A stretch of DNA of 47,024 nucleotides from Caryophanon latum. GTDB lineage: Bacteria; Bacillota; Bacilli; Bacillales_A; Planococcaceae. The notes under the pieces were generated by a model that did not search any database, had not been told where the DNA came from, and saw only the letters and a program-made list of their open reading frames with translations. Position 1 is the first letter of the stretch; every line of letters begins with the position of its first letter. Position numbers and translations under genes: made by a program. The stretch lies in contig NZ_MATO01000005.1 in assembly GCF_001700325.1 (NCBI RefSeq), positions 1 to 47,024 of the forward strand, read 5' to 3'. Positions 12,001 to 17,832 of this stretch are shown one piece after another.

Positions 12001-12641
12001 AAAGTTAAAGGATTTGGAGCTGATGAATCTGAATCCTCAATTACTAACGTTTGTTCTAACTCTTGTGTCTCAAAATTCCCGAACGTAGCTGTGAAGAAAA
12101 TCTCCCCTTCTAGTCCTTGAATTGCTTCAACTGCTTTCAGTGCAGTAATCGTTACTTCGCGTGTGTCTTTATTCGTTCTATACGTGAAATATAGTTCTTT
12201 TTTTCCTTCGTCATTGAGTATTTCAATATTGCCTTTCAATGCTTCCTCGTTATATAAAAGGAGCTGCTGTGGCAATTTGAACGTAAAAGTATCATCTACT
12301 TTCATATCCTTTACTACTTCAAACGTATAGTGAAGCTCTACTTTATCGCCTGCTTTTGGCTCTAAATCATCCGCATCGTCTTGATCTGTAACTTTGTCGC
12401 CATTATGTACTAACTTATCAAAGCTCAAGTCAATCAATGGCTCTGTTGCGGCTGCTGTTGTCGCAGGCTGTGTTGTTCCAGTTGGTGTACTGCCTTCTTC
12501 ATCGTCGTTCGCTTGTGTAGCTGCAATTGCCGCTGCTAACGAAACGGAATCGAACGAAGCTGCCGATGCTGAAACTGGCATGACAAAACTTTGTACGAAT
12601 AAGAAGAACAGAAGCACAAATACATTAATCTTCTTAAACAT
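1..12641 (-). CDS. Giant secreted surface adhesin, C-terminus beyond the window (partial)
   Basis: The frame reads open from an ATG at 12641 to the left edge, at least 4213 codons, and I met no stop. AAAGGAG and AAAGGGG lie just upstream of the ATG. Residues 1-27 are a Sec signal peptide ending in VSASA. About five modules near residues 240, 385, 525, 668 and 803 carry an aromatic strand (IDWQVAF, NWKIEF, VEWYVSF, FHWTAGV, IDWIVDV) followed by a TDTL-like strand, as in collagen-binding adhesin domains. Cna_B/SpaA-like modules follow at about 960-1380 (VTFELYNKSG, VKFALFKEDG). Next come eight ~142-residue repeats with GxGC(L/T) near the start and a second Cys near the end, then ~78-residue repeats with PPGTYPVKDKDGNEIGEI, and Pro/Thr-rich linkers. 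My reading shows no Cys in the first ~1245 residues and regular Cys pairs afterwards. The likely role is adhesion or a fibrillar surface stalk (inference). The anchor (LPxTG, SLH or other) lies outside the window. It appears monocistronic. Confidence 0.9.
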   Translation of the reverse strand, partial: MFKKINVFVLLFFLFVQSFVMPVSASAASFDSVSLAAAIAATQANDDEEGSTPTGTTQPATTAAATEPLIDLSFDKLVHNGDKVTDQDDADDLEPKAGDKVELHYTFEVVKDMKVDDTFTFKLPQQLLLYNEEALKGNIEILNDEGKKELYFTYRTNKDTREVTITALKAVEAIQGLEGEIFFTATFGNFETQELEQTLVIEDSDSSAPNPLTLTFKFEPLVDIDDATIVKDGTVRDDKGVKYIDWQVAFNLEGEELGESITFNDTLGEGHELVPGSVNVSLVKMKATLQSVQPDSEGEPIVLLTDGSELNFEIESGNNESDFVFNKEIYAVQVTYTTEITRIPDSAEEIFENVVKASSGKAEWEAEAAVPVTYGTPLSKTFVGGNKYKANWKIEFNKLGQTVTPGMQITDTVSEEHKILADTIKVTKYEQVDGQWVNPEDITNPSLISDEGEQSFKILLIDNGTYAYDIEYSTASVDDLITSSGTIENTVTSPFKDANDEPYTATDSFIYSSGVGVKELRSIDYTNRTVEWYVSFTSEGQQIPNFNLTDQLPSGLTLKPYDDGKDFNLLKGEVSGANSNVNLKHENGIISASVADTATVDLAFTYQTTYDTLPAPGANGKVEFSNTANFTWKNKDGTPDKLDKSAVFEPILAHVANAEKSGTYNYATRTFHWTAGVNLDRKAITNITDTLGTGHKLVADSVKVYNAKIGTDGSVTKGEATDDFTITKTDTSFTLTPKSATSKPYYIEYETKDADHIIGQEDGSGLYENKIVVNNGVETTASVTIDRPNELVTKTGNPIVANNTIDWIVDVNRSGSLLENAVLTDTLAANTDAGYEHFLLPDTVKIQPLKFTKNGIENDGNPKTLDQAIEAGWLTALPMEPEIRKNTSFKLTFGDLTDDEGPQAFRITYSTYYDGKYNEEGAYGNKAVLTSGSQTLPEENASAGVELKDGKYINNDSGASADFKRANVSITKLGVNNDTGEERPLPNVTFELYNKSGTILLQTVTTVLDGKEAKATFEKVGYGIYILKEVTALDGYKKVSELKLTLSANPTITDKNGKNVEAVEIIAGTQPAEGLIEHTIKVKNEEIVNSIEMTKTFEGVAADADDKLLEQVKFALFKEDGTRVTTTKKAEYDKKNGTRTLVEDQSSADLTFTPDADGKVYVPYLDNGRYYFQEVETALGYQLDNTKFEGFINSDSVKKTNTWYSPVNKPLEVTVTNVEGDPDDETPPTNTDPKIKGSTFEVYAVTENVCEGPGKAFTPTEGQTPVKIDGADFFTTDENGQVTIDFSKIDENQTAKQYVIVQKHVVGEGEGSEYKESYFVDRPFTIVECIDFTKPDQPTNPIFENERIADVTLEIVKTDADSGEAMQGIVFTITAPEAHIGSFVGKTDADGKVTKWFKGTTYPEDDSTGAVNPPRAKYALAEELPAGYENLVVVGSEEDIINFTKDTTSFEATNEKIKRDINVFDTCTLGERVYEIHTADGQQALQKDGTLKATVAYEDNKENEDVVRFVIPAGKTFDEAVNKGDLVIPEGSYEIVQVYTEQEECKQDSRPFTVTPDDPTPTNETFGDNVAIIQFKTCGEGELAESYVFEKDGQQYTATLDENGQAIVKMPVSASDTDYYTLTIGNKTIKVIVPELSGDAQPITIYTEDCSSEVEVELEAIDGKGCLENGAEVTVTLQDAQGKAIQTLTAANGQTYAVYNNEVIINNQLFNVNLSKDATTVTVNGTSYTVSELAPKTITKGTEPTTALFDNLMPGDYKVVVTGGDCLSAPPTVTVPPGEKTNVPVEEVPGEPGNLDVPIQFVGGLGCLTDSSVTVSLRSNGEPVQQITIGDKTYGVLKGKVIVNEQFYSAAADGTFTIDGETYIPALYEQTITKPGFAKVEANFTNLMPGEYEVIVSVVECIVPAEPTPPPTVTVPPGDKTEVPFEEKPKQPGTLEVKVDFIGGAGCLEDGEAVALTLFSIDSDGNETAVNYVEIDGTKYGVLNNEVLIGDEAYEIVEGSVTIEGQATAVEAKPYIVTVTKPGLNEPTAVFTNLVPGKYVVKVIDNECITTDEPTVDVPPGVQTPPTVEFDEKPKQPGSLEVPVQFAGGQGCTENGDITVTLQDANGKDVQAVTIDGKQYGISNDQIIVDGAAYVVVSVEGEEAVTFTNLATGQQLEKDGEAVTSTKTVYTQTVTKDGANKATATFENLIPGDYTVKVTESECIVPTEPTTPPTVTVPPGDKEEIPFEETPNTPGDANVIVQFAGGQGCLENGDVTLALQYEGKAVQAITIDGETYGILNDEVIVEGQVYKVTSNKVTIQDKEYEVAPYEVTVKKTGANEATAQFTNLVPGDKYTVVAKDENCNVSSEPFTPGTGEEVPAVPVNETPNTPGDADVTVQFAGGQGCLENGDVTLALQYEGKAVQAITIGDETYGILNGEVIVDGQVYVVVTNEETNAQTVTINGETYTPAPYEVTVSKSGANKAEATFTNLVPGDKYTVVAKDGNCNVSSEPFTPGTGEEVPTVPVNETPNTPGDADVTVQFAGGQGCLENGDVTLALQYEGKAVQAITIGDETYGILNGEVIVNGQVYVVVTNEETNAQTVTINGETYNAKPYEVTVSKSGTNKAEATFTNLLPGDKYTVVAKDENCNVSSEPFTPGTGEEVPAVPVNETPTTPGNVEVAVEFIEGVGCLEDGTAVTATLQHNSETVKAITIGGTTYGILNNEVIVDGQVYEVIEGKVTIAGQTYDAAAYTVTITEETPTAQFTNLVPGEYTVHVTNENCIVPTNFEDPTTPPSVNVPPGKTPSVPFEETAKVCTETVIKAISNLPETAKTVVIGENEVAITEIPTTTAPGTYDVKNEAGNKIGSLIVKEGNEAEPCVTATFEALTCENEFVEITNAPETATTVVIEGKEVAITEIPTTTAPGTYDVKNEAGNVIGQLVVEAGTEEQPCVTATFEALTCENEFVEVPPNLPETATTVTIDGEEVPVSDIPMGTPPGTYPVKDKDGNEIGEIEIIEPTEEEPCPTAEFKPAPTPEPLVCTTFTLQVNIDGKLVPTTTEVKLVSTTNPTVFVLGTANEEGIVTYNDPFTLVPGQYEVVINDVVYGTVEVAYGEEPCEAKIFDGKTPEELPETPTPPTTCTEEFVKVPENVPSDSTVIIDGEEVSVSDIPMGTPPGTYPVKDKDGNEIGEITIVEPTEDDLCPTAEFKPAPTPEPPSCTEEFVKVPENVPSDSKVTIDGEEVSVSDIPMNTPPGTYPVKDKDGNEIGEIEIIEPTEDEPCPTAVFEPAPTPEPPSCTEEFVKVPENVPSDSKVTIDGEEVPVSDIPMNTPPGTYPVKDKDGNEIGEITIVEPTEDEPCPSAEYEPTPELPPTQPSCEKDVVVPVTPGVSIVVDGQTYDDNDGDGNVTVPTTALEKDVQYTIETVTGEKIGTIEVDEDCAATIIYTSCMAGEFTAPELAGQTITLTNDQGKAVTVTVGQDGKATVPFINGTFTVTNAAGEEIGTIVLKDCEGEFTLSQENVACTAATISLPGYEAGTTVTASNGSETVTLTVSEELTVTVPFTEGDVTLTIDGKVIGSVTLVDCEGEFVPTINACEFVEAQLDVKYAGQTVTLTFGDVTAEVVVAADGTVTVPLDGTFDGANENGEKISVMVEGNKVADITIEDCKAFVQNVVPQKPLVPIIPIKPINPPGGVKPPTVEVTPEPENPEQPEQPVGEVCNKAFLPITGDKAPKNSFANIYGGKVSLDAIKADTDAGTYDVVDEEGNKIGTLTVVESADGKACSTATFTKVEPEPEQKPEPELPKYPVVIDPTPSGACTEITNISYEVKDENGVVVEKVTNGNTNNDKSLNLLAGTYTIVSEGKVLKEFTVTDSNKDQKVTVEFECSSLVLSVTASSLFGSTPPPKLNIVPIIDGYPKCDEVLGEVTLKDANDKAVVDVSKLGKGDYALVSADECTPEKKPEDIKPITTFPVEEVTNSTPPKVIEVVVEPEKDPTPTPTPTPSVPSYPAMPSVPVTNYAVELNPACDKAATFVYEIYNMNNSLVTTVKQDGNGKIQFTIAAGTYKVVKQGNPTTQFDSITVTGTKPVESFTLTNASDCTEEDVDSPTPPPTTPTPTPDKGVEIVEIKENGVCEANQTYGVYTKDGKFVQNVKTNNEGVAIAFLATGEYVLKDANGNEITTFTVVKDSTNKFEISSTCIEMPNTDNPNSGGTNTQTPPPIITPGGNEPGTTPGTPTTPGE
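2600..3330 (-). repeat. Tandem 234-bp (78-residue) repeats inside the giant adhesin
   Basis: The word GTACAT followed by GATGGTGG or GTTGTTGG recurs at 2821, 3055 and 3289, an exact 234-nt period. The encoded unit begins CTEEFVKVPENVPSDS, contains PPGTYPVKDKDGNEIGEI, and ends with a second Cys (EDEPCPTAEF) and a PAPTPEPP linker. A fourth close copy lies at about 3595-3830 and more diverged ones extend to about 4265. Near-identity suggests recent unequal crossing-over. Confidence 0.88.
4681..5940 (-). repeat. Three tandem near-identical 426/426/408-bp repeats inside the giant adhesin
   Basis: Unit boundaries marked by GGTGTGTTTGG-like sequence fall at 4681, 5107, 5533 and 5941. The steps are 426, 426 and 408 nt, all multiples of three, so the frame is kept. 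Units 1 and 2 are nearly identical at the DNA level. Unit 3 matches at both ends and diverges in the middle. Each encodes about 142 residues with the cysteine pair. More diverged copies flank the array, with GC-containing starts near 4660, 6380, 6820, 7240 and 7665. Confidence 0.9.
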
Positions 12642-12685
12642 TATGTTCCCCTTTCTCCTTTGATATAAGTTGCTAACATACACTT

Positions 12686-12718
12686 GAAAATGAGTGAAAT
12701 ATTTTTATGCTCATTTTC
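12686..12718 (-). promoter_or_regulatory. Stem-loop in the leader of the giant adhesin mRNA
   Basis: GAAAATGAG (12686-12694) and CTCATTTTC (12710-12718) form a 9-bp inverted repeat with a 15-nt loop, about 45 nt before the start codon. No long T-run follows, so it is not an obvious terminator. A role in mRNA stability or translation is possible but only inferred. Confidence 0.35.
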
Positions 12719-12803
12719 CTCTTTGCTTATTTTTGATCCGCCTCCTAAAAGAAATATATAACAAACAACAATATCATTTGGGATAAAAAGGGTTTATGAT
12801 AAG

Positions 12804-12831
12804 AGTATAACGAATATTTCTTTTTATTCAA
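12804..12831 (-). promoter_or_regulatory. Predicted sigma-A promoter of the giant adhesin gene
   Basis: On the minus strand, TTGAAT (12826-12831) is followed after 16 nt by TATACT (12804-12809). The expected start at about 12797 would give a 5' leader of about 155 nt. The surroundings are AT-rich. No other pair this good lies between the ATG and the repeat at 12917. Confidence 0.55.
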
Positions 12832-12916
12832 GAGATAACAAAGAAATATTTTCCATTTATTCGTTCGTGACTGCTTTATAGAAACGTTACAGGCTGAACG
12901 AAAATTACATAAAAAG

Positions 12917-13161
12917 GGTTCATCACCGTAAGCTGGGGTTGACGCATAAAGGTTGCTTGAAACGAGAGGCGGACTCCTGCGGGAAAAGCGCGAGCCTCGA
13001 GACCCCGCAGTCGTGAGGCACGAACGACGAGGAGGCTTGAGGAAGGTGATAAACGCCACGTCCATGTGGCATCACCTTCATGACAAACATCGTGTTCGCC
13101 TCCGCGCCCGCGGAAAGCCTGCCTCGACGTGGAAAGCAACCCCAAGTTATGGTGAAGATCC
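12917..13161. repeat. Family A interspersed intergenic repeat, full-length copy
   Basis: The outer arms are inverted: TCACCGTAAGCTGGGGTTG at the left and CAACCCCAAGTTATGGTGA at the right (13137-13161). The GC-rich interior contains GAGGCGGACTCCTGCGGG, a TGAGGCACGA block, and a nested palindrome GGTGATAAACG...GCATCACC. GC content is far above the AT-rich flanks. Short ORFs here are artefacts of the repeat. This is the most complete family A copy in the window. Confidence 0.85.
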
Positions 13162-13552
13162 ATAAAAAGAAATAAACTATGCTAGATGTGTTTATTCGTT
13201 AACGATTTGAAAAACCGCCCTTTGGATTACAAAATTTCACCTCCAAGTACAACACATTGTGAAGCATAGTCTTTGCTTTTTATTGTTATCGTACATTGTA
13301 CTATAATTTATAGTTTTTTCTACCTACAATTAACTATTTTTTTCTATTAAATATTTTTATTGTTAAAAAAATATGAAATAACAAAGGTAATATGAATCAA
13401 TTAAAAAGAAATTAATAGGTTTCTTGAAATAGTTTATATGACCTCTTAAATAACGTATGTTTCGTTTACCGACACGCATATTACAGCATGAAAAGACTCG
13501 GGTAAAAGCTGGATCCTCGGAATGTTAAAAGACGTGATACAACAGTAAAAAT
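13162..13552. other. AT-rich intergenic spacer without a supported gene
   Basis: The stretch lies between the family A repeat and the terminator of the chemoreceptor gene. It is strongly A/T-rich. I see no credible protein gene. A GGAGGTG word on the minus strand near 13240 sits in a 22-codon frame that has no proper start context. Confidence 0.6.
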
Positions 13553-13597
13553 AAAAAAGTGCTACCAGAAAATTCAACATTTCCTGATAGCACTTTT
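13553..13597 (-). terminator. Intrinsic terminator of the chemoreceptor gene
   Basis: AAAAAGTGCTA (13553-13563) pairs with TAGCACTTTT (13588-13597), with further pairing inward (CCAGAAA/TTTCCTG). It starts about 20 nt after the stop at 13617 and gives a T-run on the minus strand. Confidence 0.85.
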
Positions 13598-13616
13598 CTT
13601 ATGTCAGCTAGTTTTA

Positions 13617-15308
13617 TTACACAAGCTTAAATTGTCGTACTTGTGCATTTAGCTCTTCAACCATTTCGGCAAGTTGGGCAGTGCTGCCTGCCACTTCTTC
13701 CATCGTGCTTGATGTTTCTTCAATTGTCGCTGTGGCATTTTGGACGTTTAATGTCGATTGCTGCGTAACGCTAGCAATATCAGCAACGACTGCATTAATC
13801 GTTTCGGTACGCGTATCAATCATCGTTAAATTGTTCGCAATTTCATCAATGTTCGCATGCATCGTATGAACGGCGTTGAAAATTTCGCCAAACGTTTCAT
13901 TCGTCGTCGTCATTTCTTGTGAACCTTTTTTCACTTCCTCGTAACCTGCTTGCAATGAATGCGTTGCGGCGTTCGTCTCGTGTTGAATCGTCTCAACAAT
14001 CGTCGTAATTTCAGTAACTGAGTGGCTTACTTGTTCAGCAAGCTTGCGTACTTCATCTGCTACGACCGAGAAGCCTTTTCCTGCCTCGCCTGCGCGTGCC
14101 GCTTCAATTGCGGCGTTTAATGCAAGCAAGTTCGTTTGGTCGGCAATGTCGCTAATGACCGAAACGAGCGATGTAATTTCGGTTGATTTTTCGCGTAAGT
14201 TTTCGACTTTGTACACAGCGTCATTCACAATGCGGTCAATCGTATTCATTTGTCCGAGCGTCGTCGTCATTTGGTGCTGACCGTTCGTCGTTAAGCGCTG
14301 TACATCGGTCGCTAGCGTTGCGAGTTGCTGCCCACCTGCTGTAGAAGCTTCAACGCCAACTTTAAATTCGCTTAGCACGTCTACTAAATTCGTCGTGCGT
14401 GCATCTTGTAGTGCCATGCCGTCTGTAATGTCTTGCATGGCGATTGCTACTTTATTTGAGCCTTCTTTTACTTCGTTCGCTGATTGCGCAACTTCTTCTG
14501 AATTCGCCGCGACGTTTTCAGATACGTGCTGCAGCGAGCCGATTACGTTTTGTAAACTCGTTGATAGCTTGTTTGATGATGCCATTAAATAGCCAATTTC
14601 ATCCTCGCGCTGTGCATTCATCGGCGCGTCTGTTAAATCACCGTCTGCTAGCTTACCGATGCGCTGTGCCACATCTTGAATCGGTTTCACAATGCTGCGT
14701 ACGATAAACTGTGCAGACAATACGCTCACGGCAATAATACAAAGACCGGCAATACCTCCGATTGTTCGGGATGATTTCGTCGACGCAATAATTTCATCGC
14801 CTAGTTCATCAATGCGATCTGAATTAGCATTCACTAATTCATCGTAACCTTTACGTACAACGGTTGCTTCCGCTGTTAACACCGTTAAATTTTCAATCGC
14901 AAGCTCAAGATTACCTACTTGCAAAACGTCTAGTACATCTTTTTGCACTGCATCACGCCATGCGATACCTTTCTCAACGTAAGCTGAACGTTTGTCGATG
15001 CCTTCTGGGTCGAGCGTATTTAACAGCTTAATTTGCTCATCCGCAATCGTTGAATATTCCGAAAACATTTGTAAGTATTGTTCTTGTCCTGTCGCAATAT
15101 AGCTCGTTGCCGCTGCTACTCGCGTCGTAATCGAAGTTGCTAACGTTTGGTTCGATTTCAGCAACGCTAATTCGTGCTGAATGAGCTCCTGCGTTTGCTC
15201 CTCGACCGATCGATTCGTTACATAATTGTAAACAACAAATAAAGAAAAGATCGCAATTAACAACAAAAAACCACTAACTACACGCATCTTAATCGTTTTA
15301 AATTTCAT
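13617..15308 (-). CDS. Methyl-accepting chemotaxis protein with 4HB sensor
   Basis: This is a 563-residue membrane chemoreceptor that signals to CheA/CheW to control motility. TM1 is at about 10-30. An extracytoplasmic helical region at about 35-185 fits a four-helix-bundle sensor. TM2 is at about 185-205, followed by a HAMP domain to about 260 and the long coiled-coil signalling domain. The tip motif [18 protein letters not shown] near residue 388 and [17 protein letters not shown] are intact. The ATG at 15308 is preferred over an upstream in-frame GTG at 15323 because GGAG overlaps that GTG and sits at the right distance from the ATG. It is a single gene with its own terminator and no che genes nearby. 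The ligand cannot be told from sequence. Confidence 0.93.
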   Translation of the reverse strand: MKFKTIKMRVVSGFLLLIAIFSLFVVYNYVTNRSVEEQTQELIQHELALLKSNQTLATSITTRVAAATSYIATGQEQYLQMFSEYSTIADEQIKLLNTLDPEGIDKRSAYVEKGIAWRDAVQKDVLDVLQVGNLELAIENLTVLTAEATVVRKGYDELVNANSDRIDELGDEIIASTKSSRTIGGIAGLCIIAVSVLSAQFIVRSIVKPIQDVAQRIGKLADGDLTDAPMNAQREDEIGYLMASSNKLSTSLQNVIGSLQHVSENVAANSEEVAQSANEVKEGSNKVAIAMQDITDGMALQDARTTNLVDVLSEFKVGVEASTAGGQQLATLATDVQRLTTNGQHQMTTTLGQMNTIDRIVNDAVYKVENLREKSTEITSLVSVISDIADQTNLLALNAAIEAARAGEAGKGFSVVADEVRKLAEQVSHSVTEITTIVETIQHETNAATHSLQAGYEEVKKGSQEMTTTNETFGEIFNAVHTMHANIDEIANNLTMIDTRTETINAVVADIASVTQQSTLNVQNATATIEETSSTMEEVAGSTAQLAEMVEELNAQVRQFKLV

Positions 15309-15410
15309 GTATGTACACTCCACTTATTTAATTAGGTATTTCTAACTTCTTTCCATTAACTATACATAATACCTTTTATCTAGTTCGTTGTCTATACACT
15401 ACGTAAAACG

Positions 15411-15445
15411 AAAAAAGATGCACTGATAACTTTCGTGCACCTTTT
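15411..15445 (-). terminator. Terminator of the DASS permease gene
   Basis: AAAAAAGATGCAC pairs with GTGCACCTTTT across a short loop, about 15 nt past the stop of the minus-strand permease. On the minus strand the hairpin is followed by TTTTTTCG. Confidence 0.7.
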
Positions 15446-15460
15446 ACGTATTTAACTTAT

Positions 15461-17308
15461 TTACAATGGGAAAAATAACGGAATAATAAACATCATCGCA
15501 ACGAACATAATGAGCTGAAGCGGCACGCCTACCTTTACAAAATCACTAAACTTATAGCCACCTGCCGTCATAACGAGCGAGTTCGTCGGTGAGGCGATCG
15601 GTGTCGCAAACGCCATACCTGCAGCGACCGCAACGGCAATCATAAACGTGTACGGATTCGCGTCCATCGTTTGTGCCGCTGTCATCGCAATTGGCGCAAA
15701 CAATACAGCTGTTGCAGTATTGCTTACAAATTGTCCGAACACGACCGTCAGTAAATAGACGCCGACGAGTACACCGAACGCACCGTATTGCCCGAGCACA
15801 GAAATGATGCTATCGGCGAGGAGCGTCATGCCACCCGTTTTTTGCAGCGCGGTCGCCATCGGAAGCATCGCCGCAACGAGCACGATACTTTCAAAGTTCA
15901 TTTTGCTATACGCATCATCCATATTGCGCAAGCAGCCTGTCGCAATCATGAGCACTGCACCGATTAACACTGCAATAACGGCGTCAAACACTTCAAACAC
16001 CATGAGCGCTACGACGAACGCCATAATGATGCCGGCAAGCCACGCTTTACCGCTTGCGGCCGCAACACCTGCTTGCTCTTTTGGCTGACCGACGACGACA
16101 ACATCTTGCGTCTCGCGCGACAGCTGCTCAATTTCGTCCCACGTTCCTTGCACTAAAATGGCGTCACCGAATCGTAGCTTTTGCTCGGCCATATTTTTCA
16201 TTAAATACGTCCCTTTTCGATTAATACCTAAAATGTTTAAGTTGTACTTTTTTCGGAAGCCGATTTTTTCAACCGTTTCACCAATTAAGCTCGATGACGG
16301 TGTGAGCAGCACTTCGGCAACCCCGATTTTTTTTGAAATTAAATGCTCAACATCCGTATCGCGCTCTGTTTCTAAGTTTAAATAATAAACCGATGCAAAG
16401 CGCTCCACATCTTCTTGTAACCCTTGCACGTACAGCACATCGCCTTGCTGAATAATGCTCGTCGGCCCTGCCATTTCTTGATACGTCATCGGCAATAAAT
16501 GAATGCCTTCTGTTGCGCGACGTTCGATTTTCATGACGTAAATGTGAAACTGCGCCGGTAGCTTCAATGTAGCAAGTGGCATGCTGACGATTGGTGACTG
16601 CTCCGATACGCGAATGCGAAACAGCTTATCGTCAAGTGCGTACGTTTTCGCCAACTTTTCCGGTGACAATTTATAGCCACCGCTTCCTTCATTGCGCGAT
16701 GCATCTTTTGGCAGCAACGTATTGCGTACGAGCACTAAATAGACGATTGCAATAAACGCGGCAATAATGCCAATTGGCGTAATTGTAAAGAAACCGAGCT
16801 TTTCGTACCCTTCGTCAACGAGCAGCTGGCTAACGATCAAGTTTGGCGGTGATGCGATGAGCGTCATAAGCCCAGACATCGACGCAATATATGAAAGCGG
16901 CAATAAAAACTTCGAAGAGCTAACGTTAATGCTCAGTGCAATGCTGACAACAATCGGTAACATAAGCGCGACCGTTCCTGTATTGCTCATAAATGCGCCG
17001 ACTGTGGCAACGATGACGAGCAGTAAGATGAACAGTCGCAGCTCACTTTCACCCGACCATTTCAGTAATAAATTGCCTGCCATTGCCGCAAGCCCTGTGC
17101 GCAAAATACCTGCACCGATAACGAACAGCCCGGCGATCATAATGACAACTGAATTCGAGAATCCCGCAAGTGCTTCAGCTGGCGTTAAAATGCCAAAAAT
17201 CACAAAGGCAAGCAATGCGATCAGCGCCACTAAATCGCCGCGCACACGGTTCGTCATAAATAAAAGAATCGTTAACGTTAAAATAATAAACGTTACCGTT
17301 AAAGCCAT
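15461..17308 (-). CDS. SLC13/DASS-family permease with internal RCK_C (TrkA-C) domains
   Basis: The product is a 615-residue integral membrane transporter of the divalent anion:Na+ symporter type; known relatives carry sulfate, dicarboxylates or citrate. The N-terminal half has several TM segments with MSNTGTVALMLPIV and ASPPNLIVSQLL, and the C-terminal half has FVSNTATAVLFAP and ASPTNSLVMTAGG. These are the paired SNT-type helix-hairpin motifs that bind Na+ and substrate. A soluble region at about 215-420 holds two TrkA-C-like segments, each with a GD-V-V-G pattern (QGDVLYVQG, FGDAILVQG), as in SAC1-type permeases. The ATG at 17308 was chosen because AAAGGAC lies 9 nt upstream; an in-frame upstream start has no such site. 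The substrate is not determined. The gene is monocistronic, with a terminator downstream and a family B repeat upstream. Confidence 0.9.
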   Translation of the reverse strand: MALTVTFIILTLTILLFMTNRVRGDLVALIALLAFVIFGILTPAEALAGFSNSVVIMIAGLFVIGAGILRTGLAAMAGNLLLKWSGESELRLFILLLVIVATVGAFMSNTGTVALMLPIVVSIALSINVSSSKFLLPLSYIASMSGLMTLIASPPNLIVSQLLVDEGYEKLGFFTITPIGIIAAFIAIVYLVLVRNTLLPKDASRNEGSGGYKLSPEKLAKTYALDDKLFRIRVSEQSPIVSMPLATLKLPAQFHIYVMKIERRATEGIHLLPMTYQEMAGPTSIIQQGDVLYVQGLQEDVERFASVYYLNLETERDTDVEHLISKKIGVAEVLLTPSSSLIGETVEKIGFRKKYNLNILGINRKGTYLMKNMAEQKLRFGDAILVQGTWDEIEQLSRETQDVVVVGQPKEQAGVAAASGKAWLAGIIMAFVVALMVFEVFDAVIAVLIGAVLMIATGCLRNMDDAYSKMNFESIVLVAAMLPMATALQKTGGMTLLADSIISVLGQYGAFGVLVGVYLLTVVFGQFVSNTATAVLFAPIAMTAAQTMDANPYTFMIAVAVAAGMAFATPIASPTNSLVMTAGGYKFSDFVKVGVPLQLIMFVAMMFIIPLFFPL

Positions 17309-17405
17309 GTTTTCACGTCCTTTCCATTCGATTATACACATAGGCGGGAAAGAAAGTCTAATGTCATAATTTTCTTTATTATTTTATTCACAAGATTTTC
17401 ACCAA

Positions 17406-17634
17406 GCGTGTTGATTAGCCAATCAATTGGCAGAAGCGTATTGCGGCTCGCTTTCCTGGGGCTCGGCTCAAGCCTCCGCACCGCTCCTGCGTCGCGCTTT
17501 ACGGGGTCTTGAGGCACGAGCTTTTCCCCAAGGAGTCTCGCCGCACGCTTACTGCCATTAATATGCAGCATTTATTTCCAGATGGTTGCTAAAAACAACC
17601 GATTTCACTGTATATAAATGGCTAATCAACAGAC
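17406..17634. repeat. Family B interspersed intergenic repeat, nearly complete copy
   Basis: The outer ends are inverted: TGTTGATTAGCCAATCAA at the left and TGGCTAATCAACA at the right. The interior has GGCTCGCTTTCCTGGGGCTC, a TTGAGGCACGAGC block and GGAGTCTCGCCG, plus a GTTGCTAAAAACAACCGATT segment near the right end. It fills most of the space between the divergent permease and SLH genes. The remaining bases to 17832 hold a TATACT -10-like box at 17790-17795 but no clear -35. Confidence 0.82.
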
Positions 17635-17832
17635 CTGAATTTTCACGTATGGGCAAATGAATGCAATATGTGCAATCGTTTTCCTATATCTCGTCTGTTA
17701 TTCCCTACGATATTTGTATGAATTACTGTAAAATGATGCACATTTTTACGTATTTCCAATTTTCTCAACCGCATGCACCAAAATTTCGATATACTAAAAA
17801 TGTAAGACATACTAATTTGAGGAGGCTTTTTA

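Noticed and set aside
12673..12714. A 13-codon frame starting MSIKIFHSF on the minus strand in the adhesin leader
   Set aside because: Its AGAGGA site is only 3-4 nt from the ATG and the frame coincides with the stem-loop. There is not enough evidence for a leader peptide.
12745..13165. Three short ORFs on both strands (up to about 100 codons)
   Set aside because: They coincide with the family A repeat, have no ribosome binding site, and give Arg/Pro-rich translations typical of GC-rich repeats.
13199..13267. A 22-codon minus-strand frame containing a GGAGGTG word
   Set aside because: The strong site lies inside the frame rather than before its ATG, and no other start fits. Treated as non-coding spacer.
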